A DNA stretch of 64,000 bases from JAAXGX01 sp965203565 (GTDB taxonomy: Bacteria; Acidobacteriota; Vicinamibacteria; Vicinamibacterales; UBA8438). The stretch covers positions 2,728,001 to 2,792,000 of the forward strand of contig OZ241896.1 of the NCBI GenBank assembly GCA_965203565.1. The letters run 5' to 3'. Below, in pieces: positions 25,696 to 33,459 of this stretch. The notes beneath the pieces are model-generated. The model saw nothing but the letters and a program-made list of their open reading frames with translations. It made no database searches and was not told the origin of the DNA. Made by a program: the position numbers and the translations under genes. Each line of letters begins with the position of its first letter. The stretch's first letter is position 1.

Positions 25696-26568
25696 TCAGA
25701 CCGCCGGCGACAGCGCGTTCCACTCTATCCTCTCGCCGGGGAAGACCGGCCCGTGCAGACACGAACGGACGAGCCCGCCGGGCGTCCCGTTCCGTTCGCT
25801 CCGGAGCCGGACGACGCAACTGTAACACCCGCCGAGGCCGCATCCCATGACCGGCTCCAGCGCTACTTCGACCGGACGGCCGCGCTCGCGGGCGAGCGCC
25901 GACGTCGCGCGCATCATCGGGGTCGGGCCGCAGGCGTAGATCATCGGCGCCGACCCCGGCGGCAGCGCCGCCAGCTCCCGCTCCAGCAGGCCGGTGACGA
26001 GTCCCGGCGCGCCGCGGCCGCCGTCCTCGGTGGCGAGCTCGACCCGGACGCCGAGTCGCTCGAACCAGTCGACGTACAGCAGGTCCCGCGCGGAGCGTCC
26101 GCCGTAGAACAGCACCGCCGGCGCGCCGGTCTCGAGCAGCGCTTCGGCCAGCGTGGCGAACGGCGCGAGCCCGACGCCGCCCGCCACCATCCATGCCTCC
26201 GTCGGAGCCCCGGCAGGCGCTTCGGCCGGAGGACCGCCCGGGAGAGGGCGCACCGAGAACGGGCGGCCGAGCGGGCCGAGACACCGCAGTCTCTCGCCCG
26301 GCTCCAGGGAGTACAACGCTTCGGTCACCGCCCCGACGCGCTTGTTGAGAAGCGAGAGGCCCGTGATCCGGCCTCGATCGTCACGGAGGCGCTCGAAGAT
26401 CGAGAACGGGCGGCGCAGCAGCGGCGCGGCGCGGCGATCCGCCTTGACCATCACGAACTGGCCCGGCTGCGAAACCGCTGCGATCTCGGGCGCCGCCAGC
26501 TTGACGACGTTGTACGTGTCGGTCAGCCGGTCGTTCGACGTCACGACCGCGTCGAGATCGACCGGCAT
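25696..26568 (-). CDS. pyrK: Dihydroorotate dehydrogenase electron-transfer subunit
   Basis: A 290-residue ferredoxin-reductase-like protein passing electrons from PyrD to NAD+. FAD-binding RRPFSIF, NAD-binding VAGGVGLAPFATL, and C-terminal [2Fe-2S] ligands in GCGLGGCYSCVV and the downstream SCLHGPVF. A disordered Pro/Ala-rich insert occurs near residue 110. First gene of the pyrK-pyrD-pyrF unit, divergent from pyrR. Confidence 0.93.
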   Translation of the reverse strand: MPVDLDAVVTSNDRLTDTYNVVKLAAPEIAAVSQPGQFVMVKADRRAAPLLRRPFSIFERLRDDRGRITGLSLLNKRVGAVTEALYSLEPGERLRCLGPLGRPFSVRPLPGGPPAEAPAGAPTEAWMVAGGVGLAPFATLAEALLETGAPAVLFYGGRSARDLLYVDWFERLGVRVELATEDGGRGAPGLVTGLLERELAALPPGSAPMIYACGPTPMMRATSALARERGRPVEVALEPVMGCGLGGCYSCVVRLRSERNGTPGGLVRSCLHGPVFPGERIEWNALSPAV

Positions 26569-26575
26569 TTCGGGC

Positions 26576-26581
26576 AGTATA
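26576..26581 (-). promoter_or_regulatory. -10 hexamer of pyrKDF, 7 nt from the start codon
   Basis: On the - strand TATACT lies seven bases before the pyrK ATG (26568). If used, the transcript would begin at or within a base or two of the start codon (leaderless). No -35 match is evident. Confidence 0.45.
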
Positions 26582-26646
26582 CCCGACAGGTCCCGCCCGC
26601 CGGGGGCTTTCGGCCGGCGCCCGGCGCCCGCCGCCGGAACCCGTCG

Positions 26647-26675
26647 TTGACACGCGCCCGCCGCGCCGGTACGAT
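26647..26675 (+). promoter_or_regulatory. Sigma-70 promoter of pyrR-pyrB-pyrC
   Basis: Perfect TTGACA (26647-26652), exactly 17 bp spacer and TACGAT (26670-26675). The predicted start near 26682 places the PyrR-binding hairpin at the very 5' end of a ~109-nt leader. Confidence 0.7.
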
Positions 26676-26683
26676 GCCGACGC

Positions 26684-26717
26684 CTCTTCGAGGACGGTCC
26701 GGAGAGGTCGCGAAGAG
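26684..26717 (+). promoter_or_regulatory. PyrR-binding RNA hairpin in the pyrR leader
   Basis: A 7-bp stem (CTCTTCG 26684-26690 / CGAAGAG 26711-26717) encloses GGUCCGGAGAGGUC (26696-26709). Established knowledge: PyrR recognises a stem-loop with consensus ARUCCNGNGAGGYU; this loop fits at all but the first and last positions. No U-run terminator follows before the ATG at 26791, so UMP-PyrR binding would more likely repress translation (as in mycobacteria) than terminate transcription; that mechanism is inference. Confidence 0.75.
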
Positions 26718-26790
26718 TGGTCCCGACGATCCCCGCAATCCTTTCGTTCCGGTCGTTCCGGTCCGAACCGCTGCATCGGAGGCGCGGCGC

Positions 26791-27342
26791 ATGCCGGTCG
26801 TGATGGAGGCGGCCCGGATCGGCCGCGCGCTGATGCGGATCTCGCACGAGATCGTCGAGCGGAACCGCAGCATCGAGGAGCTGGCGCTCGTGGGCATCCG
26901 GACGCGCGGCGCGCCGATCGCCCGGCGCATCGCCGGCAACCTGGTGGAGATCGCCGGCCACGAAGCGCCGAGCGGCGCGCTCGACATCACCTTGTACCGG
27001 GACGACCTGATGCGGCAGCCGGTCGGCCCCCAGCCGGTGCTGCGGCGGACCGAGATCCCGTTCTCGATCGACAACCGGCGGATCCTGCTGGTGGACGACG
27101 TGCTGTACACCGGGCGGACGATCCGCGCGGCGCTCGACGCGCTGGTGGACTTCGGCCGGCCGTTGGCGATCCAGCTGGTCGTCCTGGTCGATCGCGGACA
27201 TCGTGAACTGCCGATCAAGGCCGACTACGTCGGGAAGAACCTGCCGACGTCCGTGGGTCAGAGCGTCCAGGTGCGCCTGGTGGAGATCGACGGAGCCGAC
27301 GAGGTGCTGATCCGGGACGCCGCGAGCGAGGACCCGCCGTGA
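26791..27342 (+). CDS. pyrR: Bifunctional pyr operon regulator / uracil phosphoribosyltransferase PyrR
   Basis: A 183-residue phosphoribosyltransferase-fold protein. PRPP-binding loop ILLVDDVLYTGRTIRAALDAL, N-terminal LALVGIRTRGAPIARRI and DITLYRDDL are PyrR hallmarks; VVLVDRGHRELPIKADYVGKNLPTS is the family's C-terminal block. PyrR senses UMP/PRPP and binds a leader hairpin to lower pyr expression; a matching hairpin precedes its own gene. A good GGAGG ribosome site lies 8 bp before ATG 26791. Confidence 0.95.
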   Translation: MPVVMEAARIGRALMRISHEIVERNRSIEELALVGIRTRGAPIARRIAGNLVEIAGHEAPSGALDITLYRDDLMRQPVGPQPVLRRTEIPFSIDNRRILLVDDVLYTGRTIRAALDALVDFGRPLAIQLVVLVDRGHRELPIKADYVGKNLPTSVGQSVQVRLVEIDGADEVLIRDAASEDPP

Positions 27343-28328
27343 CTGCGCAACCGGTTCCGGACCGCCCGCCGCCCGCCGGACGGACGCGCCCCGAGCCGCG
27401 GCTGCGCTCGCGTCATCTGCTGAGCGTGGCCGACCTGACGCCGGAGGAGGTGCAGGTCATCCTGGACACCGCGGAGGCGATGCGCGAGGTCGGAACCCGC
27501 GCGATAAAGAAGGTCCCGACCTTGCGGGGCAGGACGGTCGTCAACCTGTTCTTCGAGCCGAGCACCCGGACGCGGCTGTCGTTCGAGATCGCCGAGAAGC
27601 GGCTGAGCGCCGACGCGCTGAGCATCGGAGCGTCCGCGTCGAGCCTCGTGAAGGGCGAGACGCTGGCGGACACGGCGCGCACCATCGAGGCGATGGCTCC
27701 CGACATGATCGTGGTCCGCCACCAGGCGTCGGGCGCCTGCGACCTGCTGGCCCGCATCTGCAGCGCGCGGATCGTCAACGCCGGCGACGGCATGCACGAG
27801 CATCCGACGCAGGCGCTGCTCGACGTGATGACGATCCGGGAGCGCAAGCCGGAGCTGTCGGCGCTCAAGGTCGCCATCGTCGGCGACCTGCTCCACAGCC
27901 GCGTGCTGCGGTCGAACGTGCTGCTGCTCCGGATGCTCGGGGCCGACGTCTGGGTCTGCGGCCCGCCGACGCTGACGCCGGCCGGCATCGACCGGTTCGG
28001 CGTCACCGCGACGTCGTCGTTCGACGCGGCCGTGGAGGGGGCCGACGTCGTCATGATGCTGCGCATCCAGCGCGAACGGATGCGCGGCCACTTCTTTCCG
28101 TCGCTGCGGGAGTACTTCAAGCGGTTCGGCCTGTCGGCCGAGCGCCTCGCCCGCGCCAGGCCGGACGCCATCGTCCTGCACCCCGGTCCGCTCAACCGCG
28201 GCGTCGAGATCGCGTCGGAGGTGGCGGACGGCTCGGGCTCCGTGATCCTCGATCAGGTCTCGAACGGCGTGGCGGTGCGGATGGCCATCCTGTACCTGCT
28301 TGCGGGCGTCGAGGAGGACGCGGCATGA
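27339..28328 (+). CDS. pyrB: Aspartate carbamoyltransferase catalytic subunit
   Basis: A 329-residue enzyme condensing carbamoyl phosphate with aspartate. Carbamoyl-phosphate loop FEPSTRTRLSFE, SSLVKGETLADT (80s loop Lys), HPTQALLD and the HPGPLNRG block are intact. GTG start overlaps the pyrR stop by 4 bp. An N-terminal ~20-residue Pro/Arg-rich extension is unusual and may be spurious if a later start is used. No pyrI gene is present. Confidence 0.95.
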   Translation: MTAQPVPDRPPPAGRTRPEPRLRSRHLLSVADLTPEEVQVILDTAEAMREVGTRAIKKVPTLRGRTVVNLFFEPSTRTRLSFEIAEKRLSADALSIGASASSLVKGETLADTARTIEAMAPDMIVVRHQASGACDLLARICSARIVNAGDGMHEHPTQALLDVMTIRERKPELSALKVAIVGDLLHSRVLRSNVLLLRMLGADVWVCGPPTLTPAGIDRFGVTATSSFDAAVEGADVVMMLRIQRERMRGHFFPSLREYFKRFGLSAERLARARPDAIVLHPGPLNRGVEIASEVADGSGSVILDQVSNGVAVRMAILYLLAGVEEDAA

Positions 28329-29683
28329 CGGCGGCGCATCCGCAGTCCGGAGGCCGGGCGCTGCTGCTCAAGGGCGGGCGGGTGGTCGATCCGGCGCAGG
28401 GGATCGACGGCGCGCGCGACCTCCTGGTGCGGGACGGCGTCGTCGAGCGGATCGGCCGGGACCTGCCGGCCGCAGGCGCGGCGGTGATCGAGGCGCCGGC
28501 CGGGCTGGTGGTCTGTCCGGGGCTGATCGACATGCACGTCCATCTCCGCGAGCCCGGCCAGGAGCACAAGGAGACGATCGCCAGCGGCGCGGCGGCCGCG
28601 GTGGCCGGCGGGTTCACCGGCGTGGCCTGCATGCCGAACACGGACCCGGTCAACGACTGCACGGGCGTCACGGAGGAAATCCTCCGCAAGGCGGCCGATG
28701 CCGGGCTGGCGCGCGTCTATCCGATCGGCGCCGTCACCATCGGCTCCCGCGGCGAGCGGATGGCCGAGATCGGCGCGCTGCGCGCGGCGGGCTGCGTCGC
28801 GGTGTCCGACGACGGACATCCGGTCGCCGACGCGCTCATGATGCGGCGCGCGCTCGAGTACGCTTCGATGTTCGAGATGCCGGTCATCAACCACTGCGAA
28901 GACCCGTCGCTGAAGGGGAACGGCTCGGCCCACGAGGGGTACTACGCGTCGGCGCTCGGCCTGTACGGGATCCCCGGCGCGGCCGAGGAGGTCATGGTCG
29001 CGCGCGACGTGGCGTTGAGCGAGCTGACGGGCGGGGCCGCGCACGTCGCCCACGTGAGCGCCCGCGGCTCGCTGCGCGCCGTCCGGGCCGGCAAGGAGCG
29101 GGGCGTGCGCGTCACGTGCGAGGTGACGCCCCACCATTTCACGTTGACCGACGAGCAGTTGAGCTACGACACGAACTGCAAGATGAACCCGCCGCTGCGG
29201 GAGGCGGCGGATCGGGACGCCATGATCGAGGGGCTGGCGGACGGCACGATCGACGCCATCGCCACCGACCACGCGCCGCACCACGCCGACGACAAGGCGG
29301 TGGAGTTCGACAAGGCGCCGTTCGGCGTCATCGGCCTCGAAACGGCGTTGCCTCTGGCGCTCGACCGCCTCCTGCACGCCGGGCTGACGCCGATCGGGCG
29401 GCTGGTCGAGCTGCTGTCGACCAATCCGGCCCGCATCCTCGGTCTGCCGGGCGGCAGCCTCGCGCCGGGCGCGCCGGCCGACGTCACGGTGCTCGCCCCG
29501 GACGTGACGACGACGGTGACCGCCGCCGCGTTCCGGTCGCGGGCGCGGAACACGCCGTTCGACGGCTGGAAGCTGCGCGGCGCCGTCGCGGCGGTCCTGA
29601 TCGCCGGCCGCACGGTCTACACGAACGATCAGGTCGCCGCCGCGGAGGCGTTCCGCGGCCCATCGCCCGATCCGGCTGGGTGA
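28325..29683 (+). CDS. pyrC: Dihydroorotase
   Basis: A 452-residue amidohydrolase of the long (class I) type, third step of UMP synthesis. Metal ligands are complete: DMHVHLREPG, the VINHCED and TPHHFTLTDEQL histidines, and Asp of ATDHAPH. This distinguishes it from inactive PyrC-like partner proteins. ATG overlaps the pyrB stop by 4 bp, completing pyrR-pyrB-pyrC. Confidence 0.95.
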   Translation: MTAAHPQSGGRALLLKGGRVVDPAQGIDGARDLLVRDGVVERIGRDLPAAGAAVIEAPAGLVVCPGLIDMHVHLREPGQEHKETIASGAAAAVAGGFTGVACMPNTDPVNDCTGVTEEILRKAADAGLARVYPIGAVTIGSRGERMAEIGALRAAGCVAVSDDGHPVADALMMRRALEYASMFEMPVINHCEDPSLKGNGSAHEGYYASALGLYGIPGAAEEVMVARDVALSELTGGAAHVAHVSARGSLRAVRAGKERGVRVTCEVTPHHFTLTDEQLSYDTNCKMNPPLREAADRDAMIEGLADGTIDAIATDHAPHHADDKAVEFDKAPFGVIGLETALPLALDRLLHAGLTPIGRLVELLSTNPARILGLPGGSLAPGAPADVTVLAPDVTTTVTAAAFRSRARNTPFDGWKLRGAVAAVLIAGRTVYTNDQVAAAEAFRGPSPDPAG

Positions 29684-29710
29684 CCGCCCGCGTCGTTCCG
29701 CATCATTTCG

Positions 29711-30649
29711 ATGACGGCCCGCGCGCTGCCCGTAAGGTCCGGCCGCCGCCGGCGCTTGCCGTCGGCGCGCGCGCTGCGGGAGGCGAAGCCGGCGTTCGAT
29801 CGCCTGTACGAGCAGTTCGATCACGTCGGCTCCGCCGCCGATCCGGTGCATCTGGTGCGGCGGCATCAGGACGCCGCGGACCGGGAGGTGGCCGGTTTCT
29901 GCGCCGCCGCACTGGCGTTCGGCCGCGTCGCCGGCGTACTGGCGTCCACGGAGGCGCTGCTGGCGACGATGGGCGCGTCCCCGGCCGCGTTCGTGCGCCG
30001 GTTCGATCCGGCGCGGGACGCCCGCTCGCTTCGGACGTTCCGCCACCGCTGGACGGACGGCGACGATCTGACGGCGCTGCTCGCCGTCCTGCAGCGGATG
30101 CTGGCGGAGGCCGGCTCCATCGAGGGGTTCTTTCTCCGGGGATACCGGCGCGATGCGGACGACGTCGGCCACGCGCTCGACTCGTTCGCCGCGCGCGCCC
30201 TGGCGTTGCCGTCGCCGCCGGGCGCGGGGAGCGCCCGCTACTTCTTTCCGCGGCCGGCCGGGGGGAGCGCCTGCAAGCGGCTCAACCTGTTCCTGCGCTG
30301 GATGGTGCGCCGCGACCGGATCGACTTCGGGGTCTGGCGGCGCGTGCCGGCCGCGGCGCTGGTCGTGCCGCTCGACACCCACGTCGTCCGGGTCGGCCGG
30401 TGCCTCGGGCTGACCCGGCGCCGGAGCCCGGGCTGGGCGATGGCGCGCGAGATCACCGCCGCGCTCCGGCGGATCGATCCGGACGACCCGGTGAAGTACG
30501 ACTTCTCGCTCTGCCGCCTCGGGATGCAGGACGCCTGCGGCTTCAACCGCCCGCAGCAGGATGCGCAATGTCCCCTGCGCGGCCTGTGCCGGCCAGCAGC
30601 CCGTGGTGGAATCCTGCGTCGCGCCGAGAGCGGCGAGGCGCCCGCCTGA
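29711..30649 (+). CDS. TIGR02757/DUF2400 family protein with altered C-terminus
   Basis: A 312-residue protein of the TIGR02757 group, function unknown. Conserved blocks: AFDRLYEQFDHVGSAADPVHLVRRHQDAADREVAGF, CAAALAFGRVAGVL, ARYFFPRPAGGSACKRLNLFLRWMVRRD, VVPLDTHVVRVGRCLGLT and a Cys-rich C-terminus (SLCRLGMQDACGF ... CPLRGLC) suggesting an Fe-S or zinc site related to HhH glycosylases. The last ~17 residues, after LRGLCRP, are encoded by the left end of a dispersed repeat (30597-30754), so the native ending has probably been replaced or displaced. A second, degraded copy of its 3' end lies 1.7 kb downstream. Confidence 0.8.
   Translation: MTARALPVRSGRRRRLPSARALREAKPAFDRLYEQFDHVGSAADPVHLVRRHQDAADREVAGFCAAALAFGRVAGVLASTEALLATMGASPAAFVRRFDPARDARSLRTFRHRWTDGDDLTALLAVLQRMLAEAGSIEGFFLRGYRRDADDVGHALDSFAARALALPSPPGAGSARYFFPRPAGGSACKRLNLFLRWMVRRDRIDFGVWRRVPAAALVVPLDTHVVRVGRCLGLTRRRSPGWAMAREITAALRRIDPDDPVKYDFSLCRLGMQDACGFNRPQQDAQCPLRGLCRPAARGGILRRAESGEAPA
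30511..30596 (+). repeat. Outer direct repeat, left copy (3' end of the TIGR02757 gene)
   Basis: This 86-bp stretch recurs in the same orientation at 32282-32367 with about 12 mismatches. Both copies encode the same Cys-rich motif (CRLGMQD.CGFN). Together they bracket the low-GC insertion, as attL/attR or target duplications would. Confidence 0.8.
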
Positions 30650-30754
30650 CAAGGCGTGAGGAGGGCGCATATTGGGCATACGCAACCGACGAACAACGCA
30701 GTCAGGCGGGATGCATCGCTGCTCGAATGCAGCAGGGACCTCCGCCACGGGCCG
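30597..30754 (+). repeat. Dispersed repeat element, left copy (MITE/REP-like)
   Basis: Positions 30597-30735 match 32139-32275 in the same orientation with few changes. The left end CAGCCCGTGGTGGA and the sequence near 30740-30754 form an imperfect terminal inverted repeat; inside, CCCGCCTGAC and GTCAGGCGGG (about 30641-30710) are an exact inverted pair. No protein-coding capacity is supported. The element supplies the last codons of the TIGR02757 gene. Confidence 0.7.
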
Positions 30755-31001
30755 CCAGGTCTTCGTGGAAGGACGCGTCGCTGACCGCCCCCCGGCGCGA
30801 CGACGGCGCTGGCCGGATCGAAAGAGTTCCGAGATTTTATGACGTTCCGACTGCTTCACCTTCTATAATCATGCGCGGTTGCACCAGGAGCTGACGCATC
30901 AGACGCCGGCGACCTTAGCTGACCTCCTCCGCTCCGGAAACTGCCCAGACCATGGGGTCCGCCGCAGGATGCCCTCGCCGCCCACGTCAGGAATTCCTGA
31001 A
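30755..31001 (+). other. Gene-free, lower-GC left flank of the SGNH gene
   Basis: Together with the preceding repeat this makes ~350 bp without a gene. It turns visibly less GC-rich from about 30820. A TATAAT at 30864-30869 is a possible -10 box for the SGNH gene. No RNA gene or protein motif was recognised. Confidence 0.4.
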
Positions 31002-32138
31002 ATGAAGCGTCCCAAGATCCCCCCCCTCCCAGGAGCGGCAGGCGTGATCGTCTGGAACGTACTATTTGTCGCGGTTCTGGCTCTGACAACAGCGGTCGCC
31101 GGAGAAACATACCTTCGGTTGAGCAAACCGTTCATGAAAAGCAGCGAAACACTTACTTTCGTCCCCGGAGTGGGTCTCTTGCATGCTCCCGGGACGGAAG
31201 TGCGCGCGACGAACGGCCTTGATTTCTGGACGGTTTCTCAGGCCAACAGTCTCGGATTTCTCGATCGGGAACCCCTCGATCCCAAGCGTGCGGAGGCAAG
31301 CTGCCACGTTTCTGTAATCGGTGATTCCTTCGTGATGGCGAAGCAAGTTCCCATCGCCGATAAATTTCACGTCCGGCTGGAGGACCTTGCCCGGGAAATA
31401 TTTCTGGACATCAGCACATCCGCGTTCGGACGCTCCAACACCGCGCAGGCAAGCCAGCTGCCGTATTATGATGGATATGCAAAAAAGCTGAGTCCGAAGC
31501 TGCTGGCGCTTGTTTTCACCGGCAACGACTTCGGGGGCAACTCCGCAACGACCATGTCTCTGCGCAAGGGTTGGGATCCGGTCAGGATGCCGTACGCGCA
31601 TCTGGAGCGAACTGCGGATGGGATGATCGAGTTGCTATTGCCCTCGCCGGAATACTGCCGCCCGCAGTGCGGCCGCATGGAGATTGGGGCAAGATCAAAA
31701 TTCTTTTTTGGAGCCTGGCTGCATGCCTTGCTTGGAGCTTGGTCGCATGCCGTGACTGTAGCCTGGTCCACTGAATTTGCATCGCAGGAGCAACGACGCG
31801 GCGAGGAAGCAAGGGAATCGGACTTTACAGCCTTCGCGTTGCAGCAATTCAAGAAACGCTCCGAGCGTGACCAGGCCGCGCTGTTGATCCTGTCGGAGTA
31901 TCACATGGGAAGTAGAGGCGATCCCGCCTTTGATCGCCTGAACGCCATGGCTGAGGCGCAAGGCATTCCTGTCGTCAGCTTGCACGATTACCTCATCCGC
32001 CGCGGTCGGAGTATCGAAGCCGTGCACTGGCGGCATGATCAGCACTGGAACGCCGCCGGCCATCAGTGGGCTGCGGAAGCCTTGCTCGAATACCTGCGGC
32101 GGTCTCCGGAAACGTGCGCAACGCAGCGGGAGCCTTGA
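31002..32138 (+). CDS. SGNH-hydrolase-like membrane-anchored protein (AlgX/AlgJ-like), likely acquired
   Basis: A 378-residue protein from ATG 31002 (earlier in-frame starts add a non-conserved leader). One N-terminal membrane helix (VIVWNVLFVAVLALTTAVA), then an SGNH-like fold: block I VIGDSFVMAKQV (nucleophile Ser), block III-like FTGNDFGGN and the C-terminal HDQHWNAAGHQWAAEALLEYL carrying the Asp-x-x-His pair. Such periplasmic proteins often acetylate or deacetylate surface polysaccharides, and two glycosyltransferase genes follow on the other strand. Base composition is much lower in GC than its neighbours, and it is bounded by direct repeats, so recent transfer is likely. Substrate unknown. 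Confidence 0.7.
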   Translation: MKRPKIPPLPGAAGVIVWNVLFVAVLALTTAVAGETYLRLSKPFMKSSETLTFVPGVGLLHAPGTEVRATNGLDFWTVSQANSLGFLDREPLDPKRAEASCHVSVIGDSFVMAKQVPIADKFHVRLEDLAREIFLDISTSAFGRSNTAQASQLPYYDGYAKKLSPKLLALVFTGNDFGGNSATTMSLRKGWDPVRMPYAHLERTADGMIELLLPSPEYCRPQCGRMEIGARSKFFFGAWLHALLGAWSHAVTVAWSTEFASQEQRRGEEARESDFTAFALQQFKKRSERDQAALLILSEYHMGSRGDPAFDRLNAMAEAQGIPVVSLHDYLIRRGRSIEAVHWRHDQHWNAAGHQWAAEALLEYLRRSPETCATQREP

Positions 32139-32275
32139 CAGCCCGTGGTGGAGCCCCGCGGGGCGCCGAGAGCGGTGAGGCGCCCGGCTGACCAGGCGTG
32201 AGGAGGGCGCATATTGGGCATACGCAACCGACGAACAACGCCGTCAGGCGGGATGCATCGCCGCTCGAATGCAGC
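32139..32275 (+). repeat. Dispersed repeat element, right copy
   Basis: Same orientation and ~90% similar to 30597-30735, beginning immediately at the stop codon of the SGNH gene. It lacks the right-end inverted repeat present in the left copy, so it is truncated or fused to the remnant that follows. Its first 22 bases equal the left arm region of the hairpin at 8303. Confidence 0.8.
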
Positions 32276-32281
32276 GGCTTC

Positions 32282-32367
32282 CTGCCGCCTCGGAATGCAG
32301 GACGGGTGCGGCTTCAACCGGCGTCAGCGGGACGCGCGGTGTCCTCTGCGCGGCCTGCGCCGGCCAG
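32282..32367 (+). pseudogene. Remnant of a TIGR02757 gene 3' end (outer direct repeat, right copy)
   Basis: About 86% identical to 30511-30596 and still readable as CRLGMQDGCGFN...CPLRGLRRP, but the last Cys has become Arg and there is no upstream coding part. It lies antisense to the end of the following glycosyltransferase gene, whose last ~17 codons run through it. Confidence 0.75.
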
Positions 32368-33444
32368 GTCCTCGTAGGCTCGGACGGTCTCGTCGAGCAT
32401 CCGCTCGACGTTGAAGACCCGGCGCGCCCGCTCCAACCCGGCCCGCCCGCAGTCGGCGCGGAACGGCGGGTCCCGCAGCAACCGGATGATGGAGCCCGCC
32501 AGCCCGGCCGGGTCCCGGACCGGCGCGAGCAGGCCGGTCTCGCCGTCCACCACCACCTCGGGCAGTCCCCCCGCCCGCGTGGCGACGACCGCCCGGCCGC
32601 ACGCCATGGCGTCGAGGGCCGAGGTGCCCAGCCCTTCGGTCGTGGAGCTCATCACGAACAGGTCGAACCCCTTGTGCAGCCCGATCACGTCAGGCCGAAA
32701 GCCCGCCAGCACGACGTGCTCCCGGAGGCCGAGGCGCGCGATCCGCCGCCGCAACGCCGCTTCGAGCTCGCCCTCGCCGGCGATGACGAAACGCGCCTCC
32801 GGCACGGCGCGCACGACGCGGGCGGCCGCCTCTATCAGGTAACGCTGGCCCTTGTGCGGGACGAGCGCCGCGACGTTGCCGACGACCGGCGCGCGGGCCG
32901 GCAGCCGGAACTCCCTGCGGACGTCGAGCGCGGGCGCGGCGGCGATCCGGTCGACGTCGACCCCCTCGTGGACGACCGTCGCGCGGGCCGGCGGCACGCC
33001 GCCGGCGATCAGGATCGAGCGGATGCAGGCCGAAGCGCAGAGGAACCGTTCGACCCGCCGGTGCTTCCAGCGCGAGAAGGCGTTCGAGCCGAGGCGGAAG
33101 TCGACCCGCCGCGCCGCCGCGAAGCGGGTCCGCAGCGCCGCACCGGCCAGCGAAAGCGCGAGCGCAGTCATCGCGACCGCGTGGGCGTCGTGCGCATGGA
33201 CCACCTCCGGGTCGAGCCGCCGGAGCAGGCGCGCCAGCTTCCAGGCGGCGTGGAAGTCGATCTCCGCGCGCGGCGCCAGCGGGAAGACGTCGGGCGCGCC
33301 GGACATCCGCTTCCGGAGCTCCCCGCGGGGGTGCGCCACCAGCGCGACCCGGCGCCCCCTGGCGCGCAGGCCGCGCACGGTGAGCATCACCTGATTCTGG
33401 CCGCCGCGCCAGGTGCGCGCCGTATCGACGTGAACGGAGAACAT
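32314..33444 (-). CDS. Glycosyltransferase family 4 protein
   Basis: A 376-residue GT-B fold transferase. N-terminal WRGGQNQVMLTVRGLRARG (acceptor side), central VVGNVAALVPHKGQRYLIEAA, and the donor-binding EX7E-type block SSTTEGLGTSALDAMACGRAVVATRAGGLPEVV. Likely uses a nucleotide sugar in LPS or capsule assembly; sugar not predictable. Its final ~17 residues are encoded antisense to the TIGR02757 remnant, so the C-terminus was probably changed when the insertion formed. Follows the GT2 gene by 15 bp. Confidence 0.88.
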   Translation of the reverse strand: MFSVHVDTARTWRGGQNQVMLTVRGLRARGRRVALVAHPRGELRKRMSGAPDVFPLAPRAEIDFHAAWKLARLLRRLDPEVVHAHDAHAVAMTALALSLAGAALRTRFAAARRVDFRLGSNAFSRWKHRRVERFLCASACIRSILIAGGVPPARATVVHEGVDVDRIAAAPALDVRREFRLPARAPVVGNVAALVPHKGQRYLIEAAARVVRAVPEARFVIAGEGELEAALRRRIARLGLREHVVLAGFRPDVIGLHKGFDLFVMSSTTEGLGTSALDAMACGRAVVATRAGGLPEVVVDGETGLLAPVRDPAGLAGSIIRLLRDPPFRADCGRAGLERARRVFNVERMLDETVRAYEDLAGAGRAEDTARPADAG

Positions 33445-33459
33445 GGTCCGGGCCGGCCG

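Noticed and set aside
28325..29683. Inactive PyrC-like partner of PyrB
   Set aside because: All metal-binding His and Asp residues are present, so this is a catalytically competent dihydroorotase.
30238..30696. A small - strand protein (starting MFVGCVCPICALL) shared by both R repeats
   Set aside because: The frame exists only because the repeats are similar; it runs antisense through a real gene in the left copy, lacks a ribosome site and diverges in length.
30755..31001. Transposase or integrase inside the SGNH island
   Set aside because: All frames were read; only the SGNH gene has coding character, so any mobility would need enzymes from elsewhere.
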